A model generated the notes under the pieces. The model made no database searches, was not told where the DNA came from, and was given only the letters and a program-made list of their open reading frames with translations. Shown here piece by piece: positions 7,463 to 16,319 of a stretch of 64,000 nucleotides of DNA. The stretch's first letter is position 1. Every line of letters starts with the position of its first letter. A program made the translations under genes and the position numbers. The DNA lies in assembly GCA_031430575.1 (NCBI GenBank), contig JANPBT010000044.1:37661-101660 (forward strand). The letters run 5' to 3'. Origin of the DNA: JANMDS01 sp031430575. GTDB lineage: Bacteria > Pseudomonadota > Gammaproteobacteria > Burkholderiales > Casimicrobiaceae.

Positions 7463-9634
7463 TTAAAGACCGAGTCTTTTCTTGATCACCGCGAGCTCCG
7501 CTTGCATCGAAACGTTCGCGCGTTTGAGTAAATCGAGCTCCATCGTTTTTATCTCCAGCTGGGCGATCTTCTGATCTTTCAACTTACCGTCCGCAGCTAA
7601 TTTCTGATTGAGTCCCTGAATCGCCGCCAACGCTACGCCGGAAACGTCTGACGTGGTGATGTTTTTACTATCTGCACCTAAGCCAAATGCGGCATGAAAA
7701 TCTTGCGCCATCGGGCCGATATGGCGGCGCGGTGTTCCCCTAAATTGCCAGCTAGAAAGCGGCATCGCAACTACTTTATCCAGGATCGATTTTGGAGAAA
7801 TCGCCGCGATACCCTCTTTCAAATTGCGATCTGATGAACAGCTCCAAGAAGCAGCGCCGCCAGCAGGAAGTGAGCAGCCCGGCGTAACGTCATCGGCGGA
7901 CGATGCCGCCCCTACTTTAAACACGACACCGCCACGAGAACGGGCTGCAAATTGATCGCTGGCCGAGGAGTGGAATGGGCTTATAGCTGCGATTCCGGCG
8001 TTACTATCAGACCAAATGAACGTACCGTCGTGAATCGTAGGGGTCGGAGCATTGGATTGTGTTCGAGCAAAAAGTCCACCTGCAAGACTATATCGACCGC
8101 TCGCCGAGTTGTTAGCGCCCCCGACGACGATACCGAAATCACCATTTGCGATATTGCTATCACCGCCTGTAACGGTGCTTTGTTGACCGTTTGCCTTGTT
8201 GCGTTGACCGCCAGAAATTGAGGAAAAAGCGCCATTCGCAAGATTGTTAAATCCTCCCGCAGCGCTACTGTGCGCGCCACTAGACGCATTGCTTTGACCT
8301 GCTCCGACAAACGCATACAAACCTGCAGATGAATTGCTTGCACCGCCTGCAATAGCAGAGTAATTTCCACCGGCGGTATTCGACTGCCCACCGACAATCG
8401 CACTACGATCCCCAGAGGCGAGATTGGTCTGCCCGCCTGCGATAACGGCATAGCTTGATGTCGCTTGATTGAATTCGCCGCCAGCGACGGTGGAAATATA
8501 TCCATTCGCACGGTTATCAAGCCCGCCGCTGATGGCGCTGAGTGAACCGCCTGCTGTGTTATTTCTTCCGCCAGTCACGGTGGCAAAACCCGCGTCGGAG
8601 ACATCGACATTATCGTTACCCACTCGATTGCCAAATCCACCACCGACGAAACCGTAGTGATCGGTGACTCGATTCGGCGCGTCGCCGCCATAATCGGGAT
8701 CTGAACCGGACGCCACACCACCGCCAGCGATAGTCGCGCCGCGCACGCCAACTGAAGTGCTATTTGCCGCTGCGCCACTAGTCATATTCGGGCTAATTGC
8801 ATTTACGTTTGTAACCCGAAGACCGTCGCCATTTCTTGATGCAGGCATCAAGTATCCGTTAACGTCAATCTTAAGATCGCTAACGTTTGCGGATTGAAGC
8901 TGCATCCTGCCATCTGCCGACAAAGGAATAACACTCGAACCGCTGGCAAAAGCGACTGGCGAGTTCCAACTAACAATGACACTTCCACCAGGAACTCCGG
9001 ATTTTCCCGCGAATATAACGCCACCTGTAGAGGGCAAATTTTCAACAGTGAATTGCGCGCTTACGGCCGAGGCATCGCTTGGTATATCGCAGCGTCCTGT
9101 AAATTGAACGTCACGAACTGCGTATCCAGCGACCAGTTTTGGGCCAGTTTCTGGCGGCGTTGGTGAGACCCCAGCACGAGTATCCATCAAATTACAAGGC
9201 GCAATCGGCGTGTAAACGAGATCACGATCGATCTCGCCCAAGGCTTTCGGTCGATCATTTCTTTGATGGCCTGACATATTCGAGCTTTGTCGATTTTGAA
9301 CTATGGTTTCAAGCACGTGATCAAGCGATCCAGCGAGGCTTGCAATCAGCAATTGATCTGCGCGTAAGCCTTTTAGAGCGCTCCTAAAACCTGTTTGTTC
9401 AGCCCTTGACATTTCGGACGACCATGTGTTGACGATGCGTTCTATGATCGAATCTCTATTCAAATCGATCGCAAGCAACGGTTCTGAGTTTCGAATTTCG
9501 AATTTTGAAGGAACTGTCGATGCTAAGAAATCAGCCGCTTGCGCGCGCCTTGGTTCGATCAAAGTATCAAAGCAAATCGTGGTGACTAGTACCAAGACAG
9601 GACTTAGCCAGATATTACTTTTCAATTGATTCAT
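7463..9634 (-). CDS. Secreted protein with YadA-head-like repeats and C-terminal S74 intramolecular chaperone domain
   Basis: 723 residues. A signal peptide occupies about residues 1-33, and roughly residues 330-530 hold about ten imperfect 14-residue repeats of the form SGGxxNxAxGxxS, as in trimeric adhesin heads. SDRNLKEGI at 601 opens an S74 intramolecular chaperone domain, with HIGPMAQDF as its second motif. A coiled coil (residues 672-720) closes the protein. By family knowledge, S74 domains trimerise beta-helical fibres and then autocleave. There is no YadA anchor, so the fibre may be secreted or held otherwise. The 2.2-kb gene contains no DR20 copy, unlike its neighbours, which may mean recent acquisition. 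A promoter cannot be assigned with confidence. Confidence 0.75.
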   Translation of the reverse strand: MNQLKSNIWLSPVLVLVTTICFDTLIEPRRAQAADFLASTVPSKFEIRNSEPLLAIDLNRDSIIERIVNTWSSEMSRAEQTGFRSALKGLRADQLLIASLAGSLDHVLETIVQNRQSSNMSGHQRNDRPKALGEIDRDLVYTPIAPCNLMDTRAGVSPTPPETGPKLVAGYAVRDVQFTGRCDIPSDASAVSAQFTVENLPSTGGVIFAGKSGVPGGSVIVSWNSPVAFASGSSVIPLSADGRMQLQSANVSDLKIDVNGYLMPASRNGDGLRVTNVNAISPNMTSGAAANSTSVGVRGATIAGGGVASGSDPDYGGDAPNRVTDHYGFVGGGFGNRVGNDNVDVSDAGFATVTGGRNNTAGGSLSAISGGLDNRANGYISTVAGGEFNQATSSYAVIAGGQTNLASGDRSAIVGGQSNTAGGNYSAIAGGASNSSAGLYAFVGAGQSNASSGAHSSAAGGFNNLANGAFSSISGGQRNKANGQQSTVTGGDSNIANGDFGIVVGGANNSASGRYSLAGGLFARTQSNAPTPTIHDGTFIWSDSNAGIAAISPFHSSASDQFAARSRGGVVFKVGAASSADDVTPGCSLPAGGAASWSCSSDRNLKEGIAAISPKSILDKVVAMPLSSWQFRGTPRRHIGPMAQDFHAAFGLGADSKNITTSDVSGVALAAIQGLNQKLAADGKLKDQKIAQLEIKTMELDLLKRANVSMQAELAVIKKRLGL

Positions 9635-9761
9635 GACATGGTCTCAAAAAAACACTTAGTAATTTTGAAATAAATTGAGACCGATGAAGAGAAAATCTTC
9701 ACCCTATCCGCGAAACGGGACTATTTCTGTCGGTTAAATGTAACGAAACTCCTCATTTTCC

Positions 9762-10679
9762 CTACGACAAAACTTCACCCACCACCAAATACTCCAACAA
9801 CGCTTTTTGCGCGTGCAGCCGATTTTCAGCTTCGTCCCAGACCACGCTTTGCGGGCCGTCGATCACACCGGCACTGACCTCTTCGCCGCGATGCGCGGGC
9901 AAGCAATGCATGAAGAGGGCGTCGGGCGCGGCGGTGGCCATCATTTGCTCGTCGACACAAAAGCCTTCAAAGGCTTTCAACCGATCTGCAGATTCATCTT
10001 CCCATCCCATACTAGTCCAGACGTCGGTGTTGATGAGGTGTGCGCCGCGCGCAGCATCGGCGGGCGTGTCGAACACCCGAACATGACCGCCCGCTGCTGC
10101 TAACTGCGCCGCAGGTATTGTGTAGCCTCGCGGGGCGGAGACGTGCAGCGTGAAATCGAATATTTTTGCCGCTTGCATCCAAGTGAAGCACATATTGTTG
10201 GCATCACCAATCCAGACGACGGTCTTTCCCGAGATCGTGCCGCGCTGCTCGATGAAGGTGTAAATATCGGCCATCACTTGGCACGGGTGAAATTCGTTCG
10301 TCAATCCATTAATGACGGGTACGCGCGAGTGCGCAGCAAATTTTTCAATAATCGTTTGCTCAAAAGTGCGGATCATGACCACATCGACCATGCGCGAAAT
10401 GACGCGCGCCAAATCTTCAATCGGCTCACCGCGTGAGATTTGAGAGTCTTTGGTGGTGATAAAAATTGCCGAGCCACCGAGCTGACTCATCCCTGCTTCA
10501 AACGAGACACGCGTGCGCGTGGAATTTTTCTCAAAGACCATGGCGAGCGTGCGGTCGCGTAGCGGGTGATAGAGCTCGTAACGCTTAAAGCGCTCTTTGA
10601 TTAGTTTCGTGCGCTTGAATAAATATTCATATTGAGCCCGAGTGAAATCGTTAAATTGTAAGTAGTGTTGGATTGCCAT
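9762..10679 (-). CDS. argF: Ornithine carbamoyltransferase
   Basis: 305 residues. The carbamoyl-phosphate loop is STRTR, HPCQ and GDANNMCFTWM follow, TDVWTSMGWE is the ornithine region and HCLPAHRGEEV holds the catalytic cysteine. It makes citrulline in arginine synthesis. The start MAIQHYLQFNDF matches the family; an in-frame ATG six codons upstream is also possible. DR20 copy 10 supplies TIPAAQLA where homologues have about the same number of residues, so nothing was inserted. Confidence 0.93.
   Translation of the reverse strand: MAIQHYLQFNDFTRAQYEYLFKRTKLIKERFKRYELYHPLRDRTLAMVFEKNSTRTRVSFEAGMSQLGGSAIFITTKDSQISRGEPIEDLARVISRMVDVVMIRTFEQTIIEKFAAHSRVPVINGLTNEFHPCQVMADIYTFIEQRGTISGKTVVWIGDANNMCFTWMQAAKIFDFTLHVSAPRGYTIPAAQLAAAGGHVRVFDTPADAARGAHLINTDVWTSMGWEDESADRLKAFEGFCVDEQMMATAAPDALFMHCLPAHRGEEVSAGVIDGPQSVVWDEAENRLHAQKALLEYLVVGEVLS
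10100..10119 (-). repeat. DR20 copy 10
   Basis: Inside argF (a '-' strand gene); '-' copy, read as TIPAAQL. Confidence 0.88.
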
Positions 10680-10807
10680 GGCATTCTGTAGAGCCACTAA
10701 ACCGCAATACTATCACGGGGTACAATCGATGTCTGTACATAGACAAAACTCATCGTTTGGGTAACGATTTTCGTTGCACAAATGCCATTTCATCCGTCAT
10801 TCTCGGC

Positions 10808-11164
10808 ATGATTCCTTCAGAGCTACATAGCGATCTCGTGATTCGCGGCATGACCCGCGATGGTCAACCATTTCGCCCAAGCGATTGGGCCGAGCGACTT
10901 TGCGGTGCGATGAGCATGTTCGGGCAAGACGAGCGGCTGATGTATTCCGAGCATGTGCAGCCGACGTTTCGCGAGGGTGTGCGCTGCGTCATTATCGGCA
11001 AAAAATTGGCTACGCTTGAGCCGCGCCTATTTCGATTTTTCGTGTCGTTCGCGCGCGAAAACGATTTGGTCGTAACCTACGAGGAAGATGCGCCCGCCTC
11101 AATGCTACCTGCGGCGCAGAAAGATCTCTCGAAAGATTGGACGCCGCCGTCTACCGAGCATTAA
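10808..11164 (+). CDS. DUF3579 family protein
   Basis: 118 residues. LVIRGMTRDGQPFRPSDWAERLCGAMSMF and the later VRCVIIGKKLATLEPRLFRFFVSFARENDLVV match the small DUF3579 family seen in Betaproteobacteria. The ATG at 10808 begins just before the conserved block; an upstream in-frame extension to 10673 would overlap argF and is unlikely. Function is unknown. It is divergent from argF and its last codons overlap the convergent ligase gene by 4 bases. Confidence 0.75.
   Translation: MIPSELHSDLVIRGMTRDGQPFRPSDWAERLCGAMSMFGQDERLMYSEHVQPTFREGVRCVIIGKKLATLEPRLFRFFVSFARENDLVVTYEEDAPASMLPAAQKDLSKDWTPPSTEH
11104..11123 (+). repeat. DR20 copy 11
   Basis: In the C-terminal codons of the DUF3579 gene, read as MLPAAQK; flanks degenerate. 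Confidence 0.75.
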
Positions 11165-12675
11165 CCCTCTGAAAGCTTTAGCCGCTGCACTTTTCCTGAT
11201 GGGCCTTTTGGCAATTCCTGCATGAAGCGAATTTGCGAGGGTGCTTTGTAATTTCCGATGATGTTGATGCAATGCGCAATGAGCAAATCTGCGCCGCAGG
11301 TATTTTCACTTTCGTGTGATTTGAGTACGATAGCGGCGTGAATGGTTTGTCCATAATTTTTGTCTGGCACGCCATAGGCTACCGCCTCGAGCACCGCAGG
11401 GTGCAGCAGCAGCGCTTCATCGATTTCGCGCGGCGCGATGTTTTCCCCGCCTTTGATAATCAACTCTTTGATACGCCCAGTCACGAAATAAAAGCCATCG
11501 GCATCGCAATGACCAAGATCGCCGGTGCGTAGCCAGCCGTGTACATCAAAAGCCGCTTTCGATTTCTCAGGTGCGTTGAAATATTCGGGCATCACATTTG
11601 CGCCGCGTAGGCAAAGCTCACCCGTTGCGCCCGAAGCAACAGTATGCCCCTCGGCATCAATCACTTTTGCTTCCACGCCGCAGGGTAGCCCGGGCGTGCC
11701 ATACTTGCGGCGCAGATTTTCTTGTGGGTTGCAAAATACCATCGAGGCGCATTCGGTCATACCCATGGCCTCGATCACGCCGATACCAAATCGGGCTTCA
11801 AACGCGCGGTGTTGCTCTGGCGGAAGCGGAGCGCTGGCGCTGCGGGCAAAGCGGATTGCGGCGAATTCATCGCGCGCGCATTTCGCATCATCGTTAAGCA
11901 AATAAGCGATGATTGTCGGCACGACATTAAGCCACGTGGGCGAAAAATCTCGCACCCATTGCCACCAGAGCGAAACAGAAAATTTATGCGGGGTGATGAT
12001 ACTGCCGCCACTGATGAATGGCGCAATCGTCGCGATGCATTGGCCATTAATATGATATAGCGGCAGTGAGGAGAGTACGCGATCTTGCGCGCTCAGGCCG
12101 TGCCACTGCGCTACGGTTGCGCCTGTGTGCAAAAGATTGGTATGCGTGAGCAATGCGCCCTTTGGCTGGCCGGTCGTGCCTGAGGTATACATCAATAGTG
12201 CAGCGTCGCTTGCCGCAACGGGCGGGAGCGTGAATACCTGCGGCGCAGATTGGGGCACTTGATCGATGTCAATTTCAATAATGGCCACGCGCTCTCGAAC
12301 CTGCGCCGGGCAGAGCGCGAGCGCATCAATCACCGTCGCGCGGTGATCAGCGTTGGTGAAAATGCAACGCACTTCGCTATGCCCAATCGTATGCGCAAGC
12401 GCACTGCCTTTGCTCAACAAATTAAACGGTACGACCACGCGCCCAGCAATCATTACACCTAAAAAAATCGTTGTCGTGTGCAGGCCGTTGGGTAAGAAGA
12501 AGCCAACATGTTCGCCCTTCAAAACTGCATTTGCTTCAAAGCGCGCGGCGAGTGCGTGTACGGCATTGCCAAATTGTGCGTAGGAGAGCGTTGCGCCTGT
12601 TTCAGGTGAAATCAAGAAAGCAGCGGTAGGTTGGACTGCGATGTGTTGCGTAAAAATACTTTGCAAGGTGCTCAT
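11161..12675 (-). CDS. AMP-forming acyl-CoA ligase (sulfoacetate-CoA ligase-like)
   Basis: 504 residues of the adenylate-forming family. The phosphate loop is YTSGTTGQPKGALLTH, the A5-type motif is EAMGMTECA, the A8 hinge is TGDLGHCDADGFYFVTGRIKELIIKGGENIAPREIDE, and the C-terminal catalytic lysine region is PKGPSGKVQR. Its ATG overlaps the stop of the upstream acylating aldehyde dehydrogenase (ATGA, 12672-12675), so the two are translationally coupled. The pair resembles the SauT/SauS enzymes that activate sulfoacetate to its CoA thioester and reduce it to sulfoacetaldehyde. The exact acid is an inference; malonate- or other short-acid ligases are alternatives. Confidence 0.7.
   Translation of the reverse strand: MSTLQSIFTQHIAVQPTAAFLISPETGATLSYAQFGNAVHALAARFEANAVLKGEHVGFFLPNGLHTTTIFLGVMIAGRVVVPFNLLSKGSALAHTIGHSEVRCIFTNADHRATVIDALALCPAQVRERVAIIEIDIDQVPQSAPQVFTLPPVAASDAALLMYTSGTTGQPKGALLTHTNLLHTGATVAQWHGLSAQDRVLSSLPLYHINGQCIATIAPFISGGSIITPHKFSVSLWWQWVRDFSPTWLNVVPTIIAYLLNDDAKCARDEFAAIRFARSASAPLPPEQHRAFEARFGIGVIEAMGMTECASMVFCNPQENLRRKYGTPGLPCGVEAKVIDAEGHTVASGATGELCLRGANVMPEYFNAPEKSKAAFDVHGWLRTGDLGHCDADGFYFVTGRIKELIIKGGENIAPREIDEALLLHPAVLEAVAYGVPDKNYGQTIHAAIVLKSHESENTCGADLLIAHCINIIGNYKAPSQIRFMQELPKGPSGKVQRLKLSEG
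11285..11304 (-). repeat. DR20 copy 12
   Basis: Inside the ligase, read as NTCGADL; perfect 20/20. Confidence 0.92.
11701..11720 (+). repeat. DR20 copy 13 (degenerate)
   Basis: Inside the ligase, read as ENLRRKYG; one C-to-T change in CCTGCGG. Confidence 0.6.
12233..12252 (+). repeat. DR20 copy 14
   Basis: Inside the ligase, read as QSAPQVF. Confidence 0.9.
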
Positions 12676-14090
12676 GCGCCGACTTGATTCCAGTAGTGCG
12701 TAAAGATCGATTCAACGCTCGGTTGCGCCGCAGGTATGACCCGTACGATGCGGGTCACGTTGATGAAATGCTTCCAGTGCAAATTTTCTGAAAAACTATT
12801 GCCGCCCCACGAGCCGCAGCCCATCGAGAGCGAAAAGGGGAGGCCATTGTCAAAGCTGCCGCCGGTAGCAAACGCATGTGCTTGGTTGACGATGACGCGC
12901 GCGACTGGAAGCGATTGCGCGAGCGCTGCAATGTGCGTTTCGTTCGCGCCGTGATAGCCAACGCTATGGCCCGCGCCTTGATGGGCGTAGATTTTGCGCA
13001 CGATATTGGTAGCGGCCGCGAAGCTGCTCGCTCGGTAAATCGTAAGTACAGGTGAGAGTTTTTCTCCCGAAAATGGCGCTGATTTTCCGATATCGGTTTC
13101 CTCAATTAAAAGCATTAATACCTGCGGCGCAGATTGCAGGCCAATTTGCCGCGTCATCGACTGTGCATCTTGTGCGATGAGCGATTGCGAAAGGTGGGCA
13201 CCATCGGGCCAGAGTGCAGATTGCAGCGTTTGCTTTTCATCTCCGGTGAGCAATAGCCCACCTGCTGCTTTAAGTGCATTCAGCATCGGGGTGTAGGCAT
13301 TGCCGACAATCACCACAGAATTTTCAGACGAACAGCTCGTAGCGTTATCAAACGTTTTGCTCTTGGCGATTAATTGAGCCGCAGCAGTGAAATCAGCCGA
13401 TTCGTCTACGATCACTGCCACATTCCCCGCGCCAACACCAAGCGCGGGCGTGCCCGATGAATAAGCAGCGCGGACATTTGCTTGCGAGCCAGTAGCGACA
13501 ATCAAATCGGCTTGCGCCATCAGCGCGTAGGTCGTCGCTTTGGTGACTGGCGTTGGCAGCATTTGCACTAAATCATGGGGTGCGCCGATTTTGTCGAATT
13601 CGCTGTGGACGTATTGCAGTAGCAGCTCGCAAGTGCCCGCGCCTTTTGGCGAAGGCGCTACGATGATCGCATTCCCGCCTTTGAGGGCATTGATAATTTT
13701 GTTAGCTGGCGTCGCTCCAGGATTCGTTGAGGGCGTAATCGCCGCAATGACGCCGATCGGTCGCGCGATTTCGGTGATACCTGCGGCGCAATTTTCAGCG
13801 ATGATGCCGACTGTTTTCGCTGTTTGAATATCGCGTAAAAGCCCGAGCGTCTTGCGATGATTTTTAGCGATCTTATCGGGCACATTGCCAAGCGCGGTAT
13901 CGGCGACGGCACGCGCTGCTAGCGCTGCGTTGCGCGAGGGCTCCATGATCGCCCAACCCGCTGCAAGGCAGAGCTGGTCGATTTGCGCTTGCGTGTAGGT
14001 GGCGGCAATCGCTTGCGCCGCCCGTGCGCGCACGATCAATGCGCGCACTTGAGTGGTCGCCGCGTCATCGGCGATTGAAGTTTTGTTCAT
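12672..14090 (-). CDS. CoA-acylating aldehyde dehydrogenase (sulfoacetaldehyde dehydrogenase SauS-like)
   Basis: 472 residues of the acylating aldehyde dehydrogenase branch (AdhE-N/EutE/SauS). The catalytic cysteine lies in KTFDNATSCSSENSVVI. GVIAAITPSTNPGATPANKIINALKGGNAIIVAPSPKG and LIVATGSQANVRAAYSSGTPALGVGAGN are family blocks. It would reduce an acyl-CoA to an aldehyde with NAD(P)H, or the reverse. DR20 copy 18 spans the start codon and supplies the AGG that sits where a ribosome site would be. Three further copies are internal. It is coupled to the downstream ligase, and the TctC receptor lies 35 bases upstream. Confidence 0.75.
   Translation of the reverse strand: MNKTSIADDAATTQVRALIVRARAAQAIAATYTQAQIDQLCLAAGWAIMEPSRNAALAARAVADTALGNVPDKIAKNHRKTLGLLRDIQTAKTVGIIAENCAAGITEIARPIGVIAAITPSTNPGATPANKIINALKGGNAIIVAPSPKGAGTCELLLQYVHSEFDKIGAPHDLVQMLPTPVTKATTYALMAQADLIVATGSQANVRAAYSSGTPALGVGAGNVAVIVDESADFTAAAQLIAKSKTFDNATSCSSENSVVIVGNAYTPMLNALKAAGGLLLTGDEKQTLQSALWPDGAHLSQSLIAQDAQSMTRQIGLQSAPQVLMLLIEETDIGKSAPFSGEKLSPVLTIYRASSFAAATNIVRKIYAHQGAGHSVGYHGANETHIAALAQSLPVARVIVNQAHAFATGGSFDNGLPFSLSMGCGSWGGNSFSENLHWKHFINVTRIVRVIPAAQPSVESIFTHYWNQVGA
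12719..12738 (-). repeat. DR20 copy 15
   Basis: Near the 3' end of the acylating dehydrogenase gene, read as IPAAQP; flank partly degenerate. Confidence 0.78.
13117..13136 (+). repeat. DR20 copy 16
   Basis: Inside the acylating dehydrogenase gene, read as QSAPQVL. Confidence 0.9.
13776..13795 (+). repeat. DR20 copy 17
   Basis: Inside the acylating dehydrogenase gene, read as NCAAGI; one core change (GCAATTTT). Confidence 0.75.
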
Positions 14091-14107
14091 ACCTGCGGCG
14101 CAAATTT
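14088..14107 (+). repeat. DR20 copy 18, spanning a start codon
   Basis: On the '-' strand this copy reads ...TTTGCGCCGCAGGTATG, so its end is the ATG of the acylating dehydrogenase and its GCAGG occupies the ribosome-binding position. Confidence 0.82.
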
Positions 14108-14125
14108 AATTGTGCGCCCGAAAAC

Positions 14126-15106
14126 CTATTGATCGAGTTTTACACCCGCAGCCTTTGCGACCTTGCCCCAGCGCTCAATTTCTGAGCCGACAAATTTTGT
14201 GAAGTCTGCGCGCGACATTGCAGGGAACTCTGCGGATGCATTTGACCAAGCCGTTTTGATAATTGGATCTTCACTTGCTTTCATAATTTCTGCGTGCATT
14301 TTGTCGATGACGTCTTGCGGTGTGCCCTTGAGTGCCCATACGCCGTACCAAGTCGTCACTTCCAGCCCAGGGTAGCCTTGCTCGGCAAGCGTTGGAAGAT
14401 CTGGGAATTGCGTTGAGCGCTTAGTCGCCATCAGCCCCAGCGCTTTTGCCCGACCCGCGCGCACTTGCGCCGCGCTCGCTCCCATACCGTCAAAAATCAT
14501 GTCGACCGTGCCACCCAAAAAATCTTGCATCGCTGGACCCATGCCTTTATAGGGCACATGCAAGAAATTTAATCCCTGATTGACCTTCACTAACTCTGCA
14601 GCTAACTGCTGCGAGGTGCCAGAGCCGGGCGTGGCGAAGGTGAGTTTCCCTGGATTTGCTTTACCGTACGCAATCAAATCTTTGAAGGTATTAAAACCCA
14701 ATTTCGGCTGAACGACAACTACATTTGGCACCAATGCTAAGACGGTGACCGGAATGAAATCTTTTTCAATATCGTAGTTAAGCTTTGGGTAAACCGCAGG
14801 GGCGATCGTGTGATGAATTGCACCGACTAAAAAAGTATAGCCATCGGGTGCGGCTTTTGCCGCCACGCCCGCACCGACCGTGCCGCCAGCACCGCCTAAA
14901 TTTTCGATTACGACTTGTTGACCGAGGTTTTTACCGATTACCGCGGCCATCGGGCGCGCAAAGGTATCGGTGCCACCACCCGCTGGAAATGGGTTAACCC
15001 ATCGAATCGGTTTCGTGGGCCATGCCTGCGCGTGCGCGATGGGGCCGAGCATTGCTGAGGCGATAACGGTAAGCGCGATCGTGCCCTTAATAAATGAAAT
15101 ACCCAA
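14126..15106 (-). CDS. Bug/TctC-family tripartite tricarboxylate transporter substrate receptor
   Basis: 326 residues. A signal peptide (TVIASAMLGPIAHAQA) is followed by WPTKPIRWVNPFPAGGGTDTFARPMA, the Bug family opening, and HVPYKGMGPAMQDFLGG. The mature protein would bind a small carboxylate in the periplasm. A strong AGGAGG ribosome site lies at 15114-15119. The gene precedes the acylating dehydrogenase/ligase pair on the same strand, so its ligand may be the acid those enzymes process. No TctA/TctB membrane genes are present, as is common for orphan Bug receptors. Confidence 0.88.
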   Translation of the reverse strand: MGISFIKGTIALTVIASAMLGPIAHAQAWPTKPIRWVNPFPAGGGTDTFARPMAAVIGKNLGQQVVIENLGGAGGTVGAGVAAKAAPDGYTFLVGAIHHTIAPAVYPKLNYDIEKDFIPVTVLALVPNVVVVQPKLGFNTFKDLIAYGKANPGKLTFATPGSGTSQQLAAELVKVNQGLNFLHVPYKGMGPAMQDFLGGTVDMIFDGMGASAAQVRAGRAKALGLMATKRSTQFPDLPTLAEQGYPGLEVTTWYGVWALKGTPQDVIDKMHAEIMKASEDPIIKTAWSNASAEFPAMSRADFTKFVGSEIERWGKVAKAAGVKLDQ

Positions 15107-15425
15107 TTTTGTTTCCTCCTGAATGGTTGGCGAATGTTTTTATTTAATGTTGTAATTTACTTTACCGCAAAAAATGATCTCGCGCCTGTAAGTTAGGGTT
15201 ATCCTGAATCAGGCAGCGGCCGCGTCGCCGCAATCGCTCACCTTTTGAGCATACCTGCGGCGCAGAATATGCCTCAAGAGCAGCAATTCTGCGCCGCAGG
15301 TATTGCCGCAATTTGTCGCCCTCCCACCTCAGCAGAAGGGCTTTGTTTAAATCTGCGAACGATGGGTGAGGGCGGCGCCGATGCCCATTTCGATGACGCG
15401 CGTGAACGTGCAGATTCCGCAAAAA
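15107..15425. other. Gap between the TctC receptor and the acetyltransferase
   Basis: 319 bases. It holds the AGGAGG of the receptor gene and a perfect DR20 hairpin (15251-15303). I see no credible gene; the open frames on both strands read through the repeats and have no family features. Confidence 0.6.
15250..15304. repeat. DR20 inverted pair (copies 19 and 20), perfect 18-bp hairpin
   Basis: 15251-15268 pairs perfectly with 15286-15303 around a 17-base loop. It lies 121 bases past the 3' end of the acetyltransferase gene, upstream of the receptor on the same strand, where a terminator would separate the two units. Confidence 0.88.
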
Positions 15426-15908
15426 CTAGTCTTTAAGAAATACGATGCCCGGCTTTAATTCTTCATACATTTGATAATGCGTTGCGCTCATGCCGAGCGC
15501 CGAGTAGGTTTGCTGCGCCCGCGCGTTGTCTTGCTCTACATACAAGCGAAAACCGCACACGCTTGGGTCTTTCTCCGCGAGCGTACGGACGTTTTCATAG
15601 AGCGCACGATACACGCCATGCCCACGCGCCTGCGCGCGCACATACACACTTTGAATCCACCAAAAATTGCCGTTGCGCCAATCGCTCCACTCATACGAAA
15701 TCATGAGCGCGCCGACGACGATACCGTTTTGCTCAGCAACGAAATACATCCCGCGATGTTCGTTACCCAAGAGCGCAGCCACCCCGCGCGAAATTACGTC
15801 ATGAAGCAATTCCTTACCCTCTGTTTCGAGCGCCAATGCGCAGTTGAATTCAACGATGGTGGCGTGGTCTTGTGCGGTGGCGCGGCGGATGGTGAGCGAA
15901 GTGGTCAT
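15426..15908 (-). CDS. GNAT-family N-acetyltransferase
   Basis: 160 residues. The N-terminus LTIRRATAQDHATIVEF is followed by VVGALMISYEWSDWRNGNFWWIQSVYVRAQARGHGVYRALYENV, in which RARGHG-like residues (QARGHGVYRAL) form the acetyl-CoA loop. GFRLYVEQDNARAQQTYSALGM is the usual beta6-alpha4 region. The acceptor is unknown. It is cytoplasmic and a single-gene unit, with the DR20 hairpin downstream. Confidence 0.8.
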   Translation of the reverse strand: MTTSLTIRRATAQDHATIVEFNCALALETEGKELLHDVISRGVAALLGNEHRGMYFVAEQNGIVVGALMISYEWSDWRNGNFWWIQSVYVRAQARGHGVYRALYENVRTLAEKDPSVCGFRLYVEQDNARAQQTYSALGMSATHYQMYEELKPGIVFLKD

Positions 15909-16319
15909 GGGGTTTTGTCAAAACAAGGAACTTGGGTGGGAGTTTCGCAGAGGTGCGGCATCGTCGTTCACTTTCAATTGTGGTGGGATTGATTGATTGA
16001 AGTCTGGCGCAGCGCGCTACCGTCAGCATCCGCTCGATTTAACGTCGTGATCACTGGCGGAACTCATCAGGACTGCGCAAAATCTGAAAAACGTGGCGTC
16101 TCCAGCGCAATTATTGCCAGCAAAATTTTGAAAGACCCGCTGGATCGGGTTTTTCGGCAAAGCGGAAAGTGGATGCAAGCTGGAGCGCGCCCAGGCTGGA
16201 TTGGGTTGATCGCCCCGGGCTGACTGCGGCTCTGGAGCAAGGCGCGCTGTGAGCGGCACTTTGTGCGTCAACGCTTGCGGCGCAAAATACGCACTCTCCA
16301 ATATTGACCCTATCAAAAA
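15909..16319. other. Gap before the MBL-fold gene
   Basis: 411 bases with no recognisable gene. It contains a weak terminator-like stem on '+' (ACCCG/CGGGT at 16135-16150, then TTTT) with no obvious '+' gene upstream, and a heavily degraded DR20-like stretch at about 16269-16290. Short open frames have no family features. Confidence 0.5.

Noticed and set aside
8100..8660. Regular repeats that could suggest a CRISPR array or tandem DNA repeat
   Set aside because: They are imperfect 42-base periods encoding the 14-residue head repeats of the S74 protein; no constant repeat with unique spacers exists.
11591..11610. CATTTGCGCCGCGTAGG in the ligase as a DR20 copy
   Set aside because: It encodes the family-conserved LCLRGANVMP and matches the consensus poorly.
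15993..16223. 76-codon '+' open frame in the gap before the MBL gene
   Set aside because: No ribosome site, no family and a terminator-like stem inside it; probably not a gene.
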